Of a stretch of DNA of 64,000 nucleotides, positions 23,340 to 33,887 are shown one piece after another; the stretch's first letter is position 1, and each line of letters opens with the position of its first letter. The stretch spans positions 10,458,979 to 10,522,978 of the forward strand of contig NC_036450.1 in assembly GCF_002775205.1 (NCBI RefSeq), in the 5' to 3' direction. A model generated the notes under the pieces. That model worked only from the letters and a program-made list of their open reading frames with translations. It searched no databases and was not told the DNA's origin. Source of the DNA: Xiphophorus maculatus (lineage: Eukaryota > Chordata > Actinopteri > Cyprinodontiformes > Poeciliidae). The position numbers and the translations under genes are program-made.

Positions 23340-23520
23340 TCTGCACCTGGGCAGACGGCCAGTCAATCACAGGGCAACACACAGAGCCACATCCAACAAC
23401 AAATGCACCAATACATTTACACCAAACTGGAATTTAGAGGGACCAATTAACCTATAAGTTGTGTTTATGGATTTTGAAAGGAAGCCTGGGAAAACCTAAT
23501 TGAGCCACCGAGCAGTCTGT
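23340..23520. mobile_element. Degraded interspersed repeat (fish LINE/SINE 3' region type)
   Basis: The order CTGGGCAGACGGCCAGTC, CACAGGGCAACACACAGA, AATTTAGAGGGACCAATTAACCT, GGATTTTGAAAGGAAGCC follows a very common fish repeat (GGTCGCCAGTC.. AGGGCAACACACAGA.. AATTTAGAGAGACCAATTAACC.. GGAGGAAGCC), recalled from memory. It is diverged and therefore old. A more decayed copy is at about 38450-38660. Confidence 0.6.
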
Positions 23521-23759
23521 AATTATTTTTAAGAAAATAAATTGAACTATGCTCCCAGATATGTCAATAATATTGTTCAATATAGCAGCTATAAACTACT
23601 GAAACTGACACAAAGAACAACAAATCCGCGCATAAAATAATTACAGAATATAACAGAACAAGACACAATTTAGAAATCTAACGATGTAATAAAGCATTTA
23701 ATAAATTCCTTCACAAAGCCTGGGGTATTTTCAATTTTTTTTATTTTTGTTTCCGTGAA

Positions 23760-23905
23760 CATCCACCAAAGATGACTTATGTGTCATTTATTGAGTTTTT
23801 GCCAAGCAGCTGTTATCCTGGTAATCCCGAGCGGAAGTTGGGTTTTCCTGGCAGGAAATTGTCAGCAGTGTTTTTGTTGCTGCTGGGGACTGTTGTGTTG
23901 TGAAA
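23760..23905 (+). promoter_or_regulatory. tnks: Proximal promoter / 5' UTR of tnks
   Basis: The 145 bases before the tankyrase ATG contain an ETS-type site CGGAAGT at 23832-23838 and, further up, GATGACTTATGTGTCAT, which resembles a pair of AP-1/CRE-like half sites. No TATA box is evident. The GC-rich segment starts inside exon 1, as in TATA-less housekeeping promoters. The transcription start is not resolved. Confidence 0.45.
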
Positions 23906-24404
23906 ATGGCGACGCCTCGTCGCTCCTCCCAGCAGCAGCAGCAGCAGCAGCTGAGCGCCCTGCTGTCCTCACCTCCTCGCAGCGCATCTATACCCGTCAG
24001 CCCGCCGGACTCGCCGTCTGCGCCCACCGAAGATGCTTCCCCGCTTTTCCTTCGAGCTGAAATGGAAAACGTGGCTGATGGTGCGGTAGCGCCGACCTCT
24101 CCCAACACCACTTCCCCGGCTTTGGCCCTCACGCCCAGCAGCAGCAGCAGCAGCACTACTAGCTCCCCGACCACCACCGAGGGAAGCGAGACTAGCCCTG
24201 GCTCTACGCCGGACTCTGGCGGTGCTAACCCCCGCAGCAGCAGCGGCAGCACTATTAGCGGCGATGCAAACGGCGCTTTTAGAGAGCTATTTGAAGCCTG
24301 TCGAAACGGGGATGTTTCCAGAGTCAAGAAACTCGTAGATGCGGTGAATGTGAACGCCAAAGACATGTCTGGACGCAAATCTACACCCCTGCATTTCGCT
24401 GCAG
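23906..24404 (+). CDS. tnks: Tankyrase 1, coding exon 1 (N-terminal low-complexity region and start of ankyrin repeats)
   Basis: Start ATG in good context (A at -3, G at +4). Residues 1-124 are low complexity: seven glutamines at 9-15, then Ser/Thr/Pro-rich runs including six serines near 78-83. They correspond to the His/Pro/Ser-rich leader that separates tankyrase 1 from tankyrase 2, but with Gln in place of the mammalian His run and a shorter length. From residue 125 the ankyrin sequence [35 protein letters not shown] is unmistakable. Exon 1 ends phase 1 at GCTGCAG/GTAACT inside the Gly codon. Tankyrase is a poly(ADP-ribose) polymerase that binds RxxPDG-type partners (axin, TRF1, NuMA and others) through its ankyrin clusters. 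The catalytic domain lies outside the window. Confidence 0.93.
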
Positions 24405-25817
24405 GTAACTATATGAAAACATCGCGAAAAAACGATTTTGTTTGGCTATGAAAAGATTATTTTTGTCGAGCCAGAGAGCTACAAGAACAGGAAAAGTGTG
24501 AGGACCGAGTGCATTTAATCGCTGTGTGCACGTGCAACAAGTTTTCTTGCGCAACGGAGTGAAAAATAACAGAAATAAAGAAAGTACAGATTTTTTGTCT
24601 TCACGTCACTTTCTGATTTGTCGAAATTTGGCCAATATTTAACTTTCGACTGATATCGTTTCGATCTCCAATGCCGATATTTAGAGATCAGGATCGTCAA
24701 TTCTGTTGTCCGTCATTTTGACTGATGGAATTTAAAAAAAAACGTCATAATCTATTTTACCCGTAAGTTTTTTTTTAAAACATAATGGCATCCAATTACA
24801 TTTAATTTTCACTTAGTTTAATATTCAAGCTGAACAGAGAATCCACATTGTCCCATCATACATTATGCAGATGAATGCATGTCAATTTCCCTACAGTGAC
24901 AAAAACCGCCTCAATAATTACATAAACAATAAAATTAAGTGTAAAACTGTGAAATAGCCCTTTATTTTAGCACCAAATAGCAATATTTAGTCAGATACTA
25001 AAGTAGGGCCGATACCCCAAGTATTTCTCCCCAATAAATAATGGTTGTTTTTTTCCAAATGACTATTAAAGTTTTGATTTTAGGTTTTCATTGTATACTT
25101 TTTCTTCAGTCCAGACATTATAACCAAAATAGCCACAAATACTCAAAATAACACAATTTTAGTAACTCTAATAATGAATTTATTAGAGTATTTTAGCACA
25201 GTCTGGATTAACTGTTGGTTTTCTGTTGTAATTAAACATTCTTTTCTATTTTTACTCAAGGTTATCATGCTGTGAGAATATTATGCAGTTAGCTACATAT
25301 GTGTACTGGTGGGGTGAAATGAACTTCCTGAAGCATCTGCTGCTTTTTGGCTCCATAGATTTGGTGGTGGAAACGATTTAGGGGATTCACATCCCATCGT
25401 CTTTCCTCACACACCCTCCAAAAAAAGATTGATTTCCCCGTCTAGATGAAACTGTCAGAGCTTCCAGCCTGAACGCATCAACCAGCATTTATGTTAACCT
25501 GTTTCTCCAGTGAATCATTATGTGATTCTGTACTTGACTTCTTAGTAGTTCAGCCTCAACAGTGTCATAAAAGTGACATAACACATCTCTAAGTATTACC
25601 TTTGAGTCAACACCCAGATCAAACTGTGCATATTTAATATGGTCATCAGCATGGATGACACAACTGGCTGACTTGAATGTATGCAAATAAATCATAGTCA
25701 CAGCAAAAAGTGTGAGACTATTTAACATTTGCAAAGGAATTCCCTCAATAATAGCATGCTGCTGGCCATTTTTTAATTTCTAATCAGCACCCTGTCCACT
25801 TTCATTTTTTGTCTTAG
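24405..25817 (+). other. tnks intron 1
   Basis: 1413 bases. It contains scattered GATATCGTTTCGATCTCC and GCCGATACCCC-type sequences around 24645-25020, resembling diverged transposon ends, but no complete element. No open exon. Confidence 0.6.
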
Positions 25818-25933
25818 GTTTTGGACGGAAAGATGTGGTGGATCACCTGCTCCAGACAGGCGCAAACGTGCACGCCCGAGACGACGGGGGCCTCATCCCG
25901 CTCCACAATGCTTGCTCTTTTGGTCATTCTGAG
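25818..25933 (+). CDS. tnks: Tankyrase 1, coding exon 2
   Basis: 116 bases between TCTTAG and GTGCGA, phase 1 to phase 0. It encodes [20 protein letters not shown] and the [16 protein letters not shown] stretch, ankyrin repeat units of the first cluster that are almost identical to vertebrate tankyrases. VHAR (not VQAR) agrees with tankyrase 1. Confidence 0.95.
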
Positions 25934-26506
25934 GTGCGAACCTTTAACTATTTTACCAATGTCTTTTTGCCTTTCTGCCTTTTAACCGCAATGATCAGAC
26001 TCATGTCTGTAGGTTTTTGATGTTTTAAAGACATGGCCGACAGGGTTGAGAAATATATATTACGTAATATACATGCGTTATCGGTAATATTGGTTATCGA
26101 CCACAGCAGAAGTATTAATATCGGCCCAAATTTTCATATTGGTTCCCTATGTGGTTCTATTAAAAAAAGTAGCATTTGGATACATTTGATATTTTTGAGT
26201 GGGAAAAGCTAAGTTGTAGTTTTGTAATGACTCTACAATTGCATTCTCATTAAAACAACAAGAATCAATCTGTGTTTCCGAATGCATTCTACTTTTGTAA
26301 TTAGCTTAAATATATCACAGTTAAAGCATGTTTTTTGTGATATTAGCATTACATACAGTCATGCTGTGAAAACAATATATTTTCTATACTTTGTGCAGCC
26401 CTGCTTGGAGCCTTGCTAATACATCAGGATACCTAATTCTGTAAATTTGTAAAACCAAATGTGGTTCTTCAATAGAGTATTGATGTAATTCTAAATCCTG
26501 TTTTAG
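25934..26506 (+). other. tnks intron 2
   Basis: 573 bases, AT-rich. It includes TTATCGGTAATATTGGTTATCGA-type sequence near 26079-26130, which looks like a decayed transposon fragment. No exon. Confidence 0.6.
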
Positions 26507-26615
26507 GTGGTGTCCTTGCTTCTGTGTCAAGGCGCTGACCCCAACGCTCGAGACAACTGGAACTACACGCCGCTACACGAAGCAGCTATCAAGGGAAAGA
26601 TTGATGTCTGCATAG
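26507..26615 (+). CDS. tnks: Tankyrase 1, coding exon 3
   Basis: 109 bases between TTTTAG and GTAAGC, phase 0 to phase 1. It encodes [20 protein letters not shown], then [16 protein letters not shown], the third ankyrin unit. [10 protein letters not shown] matches tankyrase 1; tankyrase 2 has LLLRHGADPN. The donor splits a Val codon that is completed by exon 4. Confidence 0.95.
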
Positions 26616-27569
26616 GTAAGCCCACAGAAACAGATGCCAACGCCTGTACATTACAAATGGTTGTGTGAATGGTAGCCGTTTACTGTCTCACTGTCCGGTG
26701 AATGTAAATGTCTAAGCTTATTGTCTTTTTGCCCTCTAAGACAAAAGTAGACCATTGTGTGAAGGCAACAAAACGAGAAAAAAAACCTGTGCTGCTTTGT
26801 TAATTTCAGCACAATAAAATCTGTTGGCTCCTCTGTGATGTGAATACATCCCTTCATTTCTTTAGTTAATGCCGTGAATAATTTCTTGATGTTAAAATCT
26901 GTATTGGCATTATCATAAAGTGTATGTTTGTGGTTGTGTCTGTTAAGGAGTGTGTGTGCGTATCAGGACACAACCTTGAGTTTTGTGGCGTCACAGATTC
27001 GTTTTAGAAACTGTAATGAACCACCCACAGGCTGGATGCGTTCATTTCCCATCTACAATAAAGCATCAAATATCCTATAAATTGCAATTACCGCATCAGT
27101 GTTTATACTCATCCTGGGGAGAAGAGGCCATTGATTTTTGTGTCTCACTGGAATTTCACATTAGTATTTCAGTGGCTGCCTCAAAAGCATTGCAGAGGTG
27201 TTTGGTTCCTTCACTCCATGCCAGCCCTAGCCTTTGTTTGGACATATCTGACATCACGTCTAGATGCCTGTCAGTTAGCCATAAACTGAAGCTGGCAGGC
27301 GAGAGCAGGCTGACTGACAATAGACAATCTTCTGAACAAAAATAAGCTGCGAAATTATACTGGAAGGAAACAAATTTGACAATATTGATTGATCCATTCT
27401 TTTCATATCTCCATCCTCGCAGTTTTGGGTTAGCAGAATGAGTCTTGGGTAAAATAAACAGATAAGCAACAAACATGTCTGTCAGTGTTTTTGTTTTGAA
27501 CTGCTTTTGTTGTAAAAATCGCCAAAAACCAACTGAACATCCATTAGAATCCATCTCAATCCAGGCTGT

Positions 27570-28175
27570 CTGTGCATTCTTAAAAAAGTCTTAAAATTTT
27601 TTTTTTTTTCAAAAAAGGAAATTGGCCTTAAATTCATTAACAGGTCTTAAATGTTGTCATGACAACACTATATAATGTTGGAAATTTAGTTTTTTTAAAA
27701 TCTTGCTGGTTGTTTCTGTCAAGCAAAGTTTGAGTCGTGCGTAAACATATTCATTGGCTTCTGTGCTAGCTAGCTTTTTTTGCATCTATCATGGGTAAGT
27801 GAAAATATGTCACCAGTTGGCTGAACGACATTCTTTTTCGCCACTGGCTCACTTCTGTTGCAATCAGTAGAAAAAAGAACAAACTTCTAAGATTAGCACT
27901 ATTGGGTTTAAGGCTGCAAAGAGCCATAAACCAAAGAGCCCTTTGCTCTTTGCAAACCCTCTGCAAAGAGCAGAGGGTTTGCAAAGAGAAAAGCACAAAG
28001 CCCCTGCAGGAGGCATAAACAAAAAATTTACAGTTTTTACTATTATTGATTTTAATACAGAAGAACCAACCATCCCTTATATTTGTAATGTTTTGGTTTT
28101 ACATTTCATTCACAGTGGCCTCAAAAGAAAAAAAAGAAAGAAAAGAGGGGGGTCTTAAAAACTGAGTCTTACAAA
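27570..28175. mobile_element. Probable transposon relic bounded by GTCTTAAA motifs
   Basis: AAGTCTTAAAA near 27586 and GGGTCTTAAAAACTGAGTC near 28150 bound the segment. Near 27791 the frame MGK-stop-KYVTSWLNDILFRHWLT resembles the MGKCKFxxxWLxxxxFxxWL opening of a fish repeat-encoded protein recalled from memory. Stops interrupt it. A GTTGTCATGACAAC palindrome lies at 27653-27666. The assignment is tentative. Confidence 0.4.
27946..27988. repeat. Perfect hairpin: 18-bp arms, 7-nt loop
   Basis: Arms CTCTTTGCAAACCCTCTG and CAGAGGGTTTGCAAAGAG with loop CAAAGAG. The loop repeats the arm's end, so slipped pairing is also possible. It lies within the relic at 27570-28175. It is shorter than a typical pre-miRNA. 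Confidence 0.9.
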
Positions 28176-31025
28176 CATAATCTTGTACAGGAGAGTGCAA
28201 AGCCAAGATTTAAGATTTAAATAAATGATACATGACATTAAGTTGTGGGCTGTAAGTTGAAAAAATGTGGAAATGCCACTGCATACCCATGTACATTATG
28301 TGAACAATCGAATTTCATCATTTTGGAGAATATCAAGTGCTGAAACCTCCATACAGTTCAGTCTGACAGAAGGTTAGAACCTGCTAAAAGCAAACATTTT
28401 CAGGTCACATTATAAAATAAAATAAAATTCTGCCACCTTCAGGACTTCAAGGTTCAGCGTTCATCGTTTTCACCCCTCTGGCAAAAAAAAATCTACAATG
28501 CACTTTCTACTTGTCATTCCTCTGCTGGATCTGAACGTCCTTGACTGCAGTAACAGGGGGGTCTGTCACTGCAATAAGGGAGCAATGGTATGCTGTATTG
28601 AATACAAATACTCGTGATGATAATAAATGTGTTTATCTTCAAACAGTCATGTTTTAAAACTGGTTTTCTCACCCCATGTTTGTGTACTTTTGTTGAGTTT
28701 AGATATTTCAGTCTTAACGCCAAACAAAACAAAGCATGTACAATCTCATTTTAAAGCAGATTAAGTTTAGAATCCGCTATGAACAACACTACGCAATGCG
28801 CATGCTGGCCTTCGTCAAGTTGTTAACTTTTAAAAGAAGAAAAGTTGTTCCTAGACATTCAATAATTGGAAATCTTCCAGCTGATATAAAATTTCAGTTT
28901 TGGCATTTCTCTGACTTGTCCTTCTTTAGAAGGTTTCAATTAAAGTCACTGAGAAATATTATTTCAAATAATTTCTTGGTTTATTTAAAACCCTTGTTCA
29001 AGAAATTTGAGCCAAAAAACACAATGACTCATAAGTTGCAGAGCTTTGTCTCTTAGTTGCTGAAGTTATAATGTCATCTGAAGTTCTTAGAAAACTTTAA
29101 AAACTTTCATTTTCTTCTGGTTCTTTTGTTGATTAGGACTCATACTGATAAATGAAATCCTTCTCCATTTTCAGCTTCTTTGGGTTAAAACTAACCAGTT
29201 CATAATTTCATTACCCTTGACAAAAGACATTTTTTTTGTCCTAATCCTATCATCCAAGGTTCTTCAAAGTATAGTTCTGGGCAGTCAGTATCACACTGAC
29301 TCTGAAAAAGCCTCTGACTGAAGACTGTTGTTGTATATCAGTATTTTTAGGTTTGATTACTGCATAAATTAATCTTAATAAAACACATGGGCGCTGTTAT
29401 TTTTACAGCTACCCATTTTGAACAGCTCTCTTTATATTTACAAAATTGATTATAGCATAAGGCAGCTCTAGTTATAACTAGATGTGTGTTTTTAAAGGGT
29501 GGACCCTTAACACAAAGATTAAACTTTAGCTAGCATTACTAATAATGAGAAACACACACATGGCAGCCATTTATCTTTTAAGATTTATTTGCTAATGTTA
29601 AAAGTTTTGTGGTTTACTGACCAGTTTTACCTGCATTTAATAACACATATGTGACTTTATAGACCATTCAACAGTTGCTTTTTGTATTTATGTTGTCTAC
29701 AAGAATTATTTGACTTGTAGTTGATTGTCTAAATAATCCTTTTGTTTTTACATTCAAGTGGAAGTAAAGCCATTAAATTATGTCCATCATCAGTCTTTTA
29801 TAATCTGGTTTGAAGCCAAATGGAGAAGGGACATCCTGCTTTATTGGAGGCGTTAATTTATCGGATTTGAAGAATAGGTCAATCAAGTCCCTTGGCGTCA
29901 CTAATTTCAAACCAAGCAACTAATGTAAAACCTGGCACTGATGTAACAATAAACTCCATTAAAATTTTTTGTTTCTGATTATTATAATTGCCTTAGCTAC
30001 TGGCTTAGCTAGTGATGGTGCCTGTAAATATGTTTGCCACTAGTTTTCAGAAGCCTAGAGTGAAAACTTTTTTCTTTATTTAGCACATAAAAGATTTGAG
30101 GTTCTCTCTTACTAGGCGATGAAGCACCCACACTCGAAAAAATCAGATGTCATTTTCATATTTCTGCATTTAAAAGTTGGAAATAATTGGTTATTTTGCA
30201 GTAGAGATAAATAGTTTTACATTTTGAAACAGCGTTAGAAGTTTTTGCTGTTTAAACACCTGAAGGCTTTTATTTGAACTCTGATCGACAGTCGTGCCAC
30301 GGCACAGCATTTTCTCACTTCTAAAAGTGTGATTGTACTTGAGAAGAACTGCTTTTATTAATGTCTTCCTCTTATCATTTTACACATTTAAAAGCTGCAG
30401 GCCTAGGAAGCCCATCTGAATGTGTGTGACTTCTTTTTGTATCGGTTACATGCTTTAGCACAGACGTTGTCCGTCATAAGGCTGCAAATCTGACATTGTC
30501 CTGAAAACTAATCCCGCACAAAAATAAAAAAGGATTTGGGTTGTTTGGCGAGGGCTTTAGCAGCTATTATGGGAAAAGCATAATCTTTGGAGATTCAACA
30601 GAAAGTGAGTTAGATGTTGACGGTTGTTGATGGAATTGGAGTTGTTAGCTTGCGTGAGGTTGTTTTGTTTGAAATCAGACTGCCATTTTTATAGGCATGG
30701 ATTTATCCTGTGGATGAGAGTTGTAGACCTACAGTGTCATGGCACTTTTTTCTGATCTTGTCATGTTACAACCACAAATATTATTGGACTTTATGGGGAT
30801 GTTATTTGATGGGCCAACACAAAATATTACAATCTATAAAATTTATACGCAGACTCTCAATTCACACACAGTCAACTTAATCTCTTTTGTAGTACCGTAT
30901 GTCGTTACCAACTTTGCATAACTAGTAAAGGCAAAGACTATACAATATATTGCAAATGTATTTTCATCCCAATATCAGTGTGTGCAATATTCACATCGCA
31001 AAGAGTGCAATAACTTTTGGCTAAT

Positions 31026-31906
31026 CAGTGACGTGCGGTCAGGGGAGGCAGGTGAGGTAGAGCATCACCTGTCATCATGGAAGAATAATATAATGATAAG
31101 ATAAATTATATTGCTATTTTCACCCTGTGTTTTGTACTATAAAGTATTTATTTTTCACTTAGCTTAACCAATTTTGATGATTTTTTTTTTCAAAATCGCT
31201 GAATTTTCGCAATTTCCCATTCACATGCTCCGAAGCGAAGCTGGTGAGACAGCAGCGAGCTGAGCCTCACCTGGGATTGTGCAACCTCTGGGTAACTACA
31301 CTGGCTGCCATTCTATGGGAGCATGCTCCTCCTGTCTGTACGTCGCCAATAAAATGGTTAAAAAACATTTAATAAATGAACTGATTTTCCATCATTTAGC
31401 TTATCTATATAATGTGCAGTGTTTGTTGTCACCAACTGTGTGTGTTACGTGATTTCGTGTGCTGAGGAGCGATCAGAAACGGCAGAGAACAGACTCGAGG
31501 TGAGGCAGGCAGTTCTCTTGCCTCATGGCAGGGGGCGCTCATGATCCCAGACATTGTGACTCCGCGTCTGCAGAGTAAGAGACAGCGACAGGGAAGCTAC
31601 ACGCAACGAGGCTACGTGTAGCTTGGCTAATACAGAGAGAAAAAGGTGGTTTGAGTTGTACTTCAACGTGTTTCCCCTTTGCTGTGCAGCATAGCACTAA
31701 ATTAATAATATCTATATTTCCAAGTTTCATTGAGTTAACGGAATTATTCTAGCGCGGCTATGGATGGCATGTGAAAGTAAAGTTTTTGCCCTTCAATGTT
31801 GTCCGCATGCGCGAAATTTCCGTATGTAAACAATAACATGCAGGGGGTCTTATGATTTTGATTAAGTCATTGCCTCACCAACCATGAACCTCACCGCACG
31901 TCACTG
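31026..31906. mobile_element. Non-autonomous hAT-type DNA transposon (881 bp) with 8-bp target duplication
   Basis: Both ends begin CAGTGACGTGCGGT in inverted orientation (18 bases with one mismatch). Directly outside lie identical 8-bp duplications TGGCTAAT at 31018-31025 and 31907-31914. An 8-bp duplication and CAGTG ends fit the hAT superfamily. No transposase frame is visible inside, so it must have been moved in trans. An inner 10-bp inverted repeat (AAGCTACACG / CGTGTAGCTT) is near 31592-31622. Confidence 0.85.
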
Positions 31907-33029
31907 TGGCTAATATATTCAAAGTGTGATGATCCTGTGTTTTACATGCTGATGTAATCTTTTGCCAGTTGGAGAGAGTCTCACTGCAGCAGATGCTCAT
32001 AAATGACTTTGACCAAAATGCTAAAAGTGTAGGAAGCACAATGAGTAATAAGAGCCCTATACTTATTAATTCTCTAAGGTGGGATATGAATAAAAAAGGC
32101 AGACGTTTTTGTGAATGTCTTTAAATCTGTCAGGCTGTAAGGAATTAGAGCTTTAAAAAATTGGAATACTTTGATATGCTCCCTCGTATCTGAATCTGAG
32201 GAAAAGTTGAGCCACATTTTATGTTGTCAATTGTGTGTATTATTTTTTTTATCGCATTCAACATATTTCATTGTTACACATGTTACAACTTGTTTGTTGT
32301 TTGTTGTAACATGTGTCATGTATGCTCCTCCAAATTGCTTTTTTCCAGAGCTCTTCTACAAATGGTCTTGCATGTGTCACATTTATGCCAATTGGTTGAT
32401 CTTAGCTTTGAAATTAGTGTTGTTGTCCTTATAGAAGGAGAACCTTCTCACCAGTTTCAAGCCTCTAATGACATTTAACAGAATCATCCAACATTGCTCT
32501 GTATTTAGCTTTCTCCATCTTCCAATCAGCTGAAGAAGAGCCGTCCCACTGCATGAAGCTGTCATTTCCTTCAGGGTCATGAGCAGTGTTAGTTTCATAT
32601 CACTTAGCGTTTTGAATATAGAGCAAATGTTGAAAAGCTGTTGCCTTCCAGTTCAGTTGTGTGCTACTTTTGTTGCTCTGTCACTTCCTTCCCCATTAAC
32701 ACACAACACGGTTTGTGATTATGACTCTGAATCCTTTTTCTAGGCGTCTAGTTGTTATTAAGAAGCAGCTATGTTCTGCCTCAGTCCGAAAGCAGAAGTA
32801 TATGCCCGATCGTCTCTGTTTTTTCTTTCCTCTCTGGTGGATTTTAGCAGTGCATTGTTAAGTGTCTCTGAGTCAAAGGGCATGTGCAGTGGGAGCCGCT
32901 CAACAATCACAATAGTGGCACGTCGGGAGGCAGAGAATTGACACCGTCGCCCTCAAAAGAGCTAATTTACAGCAAAACGGAGTCCAGGCAGAGTTTATTA
33001 TTCAGCTCATACCTGTTTGCAAGGCACAC

Positions 33030-33300
33030 AACTCTCTTCTCTTCCTTTTTCTATCCTCGCCTCCTTCAATCTAATCTGAATCTTTCTATTCGCTCTGCCG
33101 CTATTTCCCAGTCTTCTTGTTTTTGCTTTCCCTTCCCATCTTCTCATCCCCTCTCCTCCCTCCCTCCTTCCTTTTTTCTTCTCTCTCTCATCTTCCTCTC
33201 CGCTGCATCGCTCACTCAGTCGGAGAGTCGAGAGTCTCTCCGCTCGCACTTCCTCGCTGCCGATGCCTCGATTAGCTCCCCCCTGGTCTTGCTCCTCTCT
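33030..33300. repeat. Pyrimidine-rich tract
   Basis: Long C/T-rich + strand with runs such as CTCTCCTCCCTCCCTCCTTCC, grading into CpG-containing sequence (CGGAGAGTCGAGAG) at 33221-33260. The long plus-strand frame across it is a composition effect. It directly precedes the candidate alternative first exon and could be promoter or 5' UTR DNA. Confidence 0.6.
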
Positions 33301-33445
33301 ACTTATCCGTTTTGCTCAGTCGGAAGCTGCCCCTTCCCGATATTGTGGAAGTGCGATGGCTGTCACGTTGCCGTTTAATTAGGTCCCACTGTTATTTTGC
33401 GGCGGAGTGCCTCAGCAAAGCAGTTCGGTGCTGTTTTGTTTTGAC

Positions 33446-33791
33446 ATGTCTGTTTACATCAGCGGCATGGCTCGCAGGGCAGGGGCACCCGGGGGCAGCG
33501 GAGGGAGCAGCACTAGCAACAGAGGAGGAGCTGCTGGGGGAAGAGGAGGAGATGAGAAGCGCGAAGCAGGGCTTGCCGTAACGCTGCCCGGAGGTCCAGG
33601 AGCCCTGGCCCATGGAGGGAGAGGGCCAGCAGAGGAGGAAGCTGGGGAAAGAAGTGGCGGCTCAGCCAGGCCAGTGTATGGAGCGGGAGGCGGAGCGTCA
33701 GGATGGGGACTGAGTGGAGGTGTTTGTCGGGGAGTTTGCGTGTCAGTTCAGGAGCTCAGCTACTGTCTGTGTCTGCCCTGTTGTTGCACAG
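33446..33791 (+). CDS. tnks: Candidate alternative first coding exon of tnks (internal promoter)
   Basis: A GC- and CpG-rich island in AT-rich intron 3 carries ATGs at 33446 and 33467, the second in strong context (GGCATGG). From 33467 the frame stays open for 108 codons straight into exon 4 in the ankyrin frame. Alternatively a donor at 33719/33720 (GTGGAG/GTGTTT) and the normal exon 4 acceptor would remove a 72-nt intron. Both the donor and the acceptor are phase 1, so 84 Gly/Arg/Ser-rich residues ([10 protein letters not shown] ... GLSG) would join the conserved [10 protein letters not shown]. The predicted isoform replaces the N-terminal 241 residues, dropping the first ankyrin units. Coding status is inferred from openness, phase, composition and position. 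Confidence 0.4.
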
Positions 33792-33887
33792 TGCTACTGC
33801 AGCATGGAGCAGACCCCAACATCCGCAACACCGACGGCAAGTCCGCCCTGGACCTGGCCGAACCCTCCGCCAAGGCCGTGCTCACAG
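33792..33887 (+). CDS. tnks: Tankyrase 1, coding exon 4
   Basis: 96 bases between TTGCACAG and GTCAGT, phase 1 to phase 1. It encodes (V)[21 protein letters not shown], then [25 protein letters not shown] is the tankyrase 1 version; tankyrase 2 has PTIRNTDGRTALDL. This is the best paralogue discriminator in the window. Confidence 0.95.

Larger units (their letters stand above)
26616..33791 (+). other. tnks intron 3 (7.2 kb)
   Basis: Holds a transposon relic (27570-28175), a perfect 18-bp-stem hairpin (27946-27988), a fragment resembling a common fish Tc1-type repeat (about 30764-30840), a hAT-type element (31026-31906), a pyrimidine-rich tract (33030-33300), and the CpG-rich candidate alternative first exon just before exon 4. 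Confidence 0.6.

Noticed and set aside
23788..24378. 196-codon minus-strand frame
   Set aside because: Antisense shadow of tankyrase exon 1, whose GC-rich repeat codons lack stops on the other strand.
27156..27554. 132-codon minus-strand frame in tnks intron 3
   Set aside because: No recognised domain, no splice support, ordinary composition; best treated as chance.
32884..33378. 164-codon plus-strand frame
   Set aside because: Mostly the pyrimidine-rich tract; Ser/Leu/Pro composition follows from CT repeats. It is not in frame with the tankyrase exon that follows.
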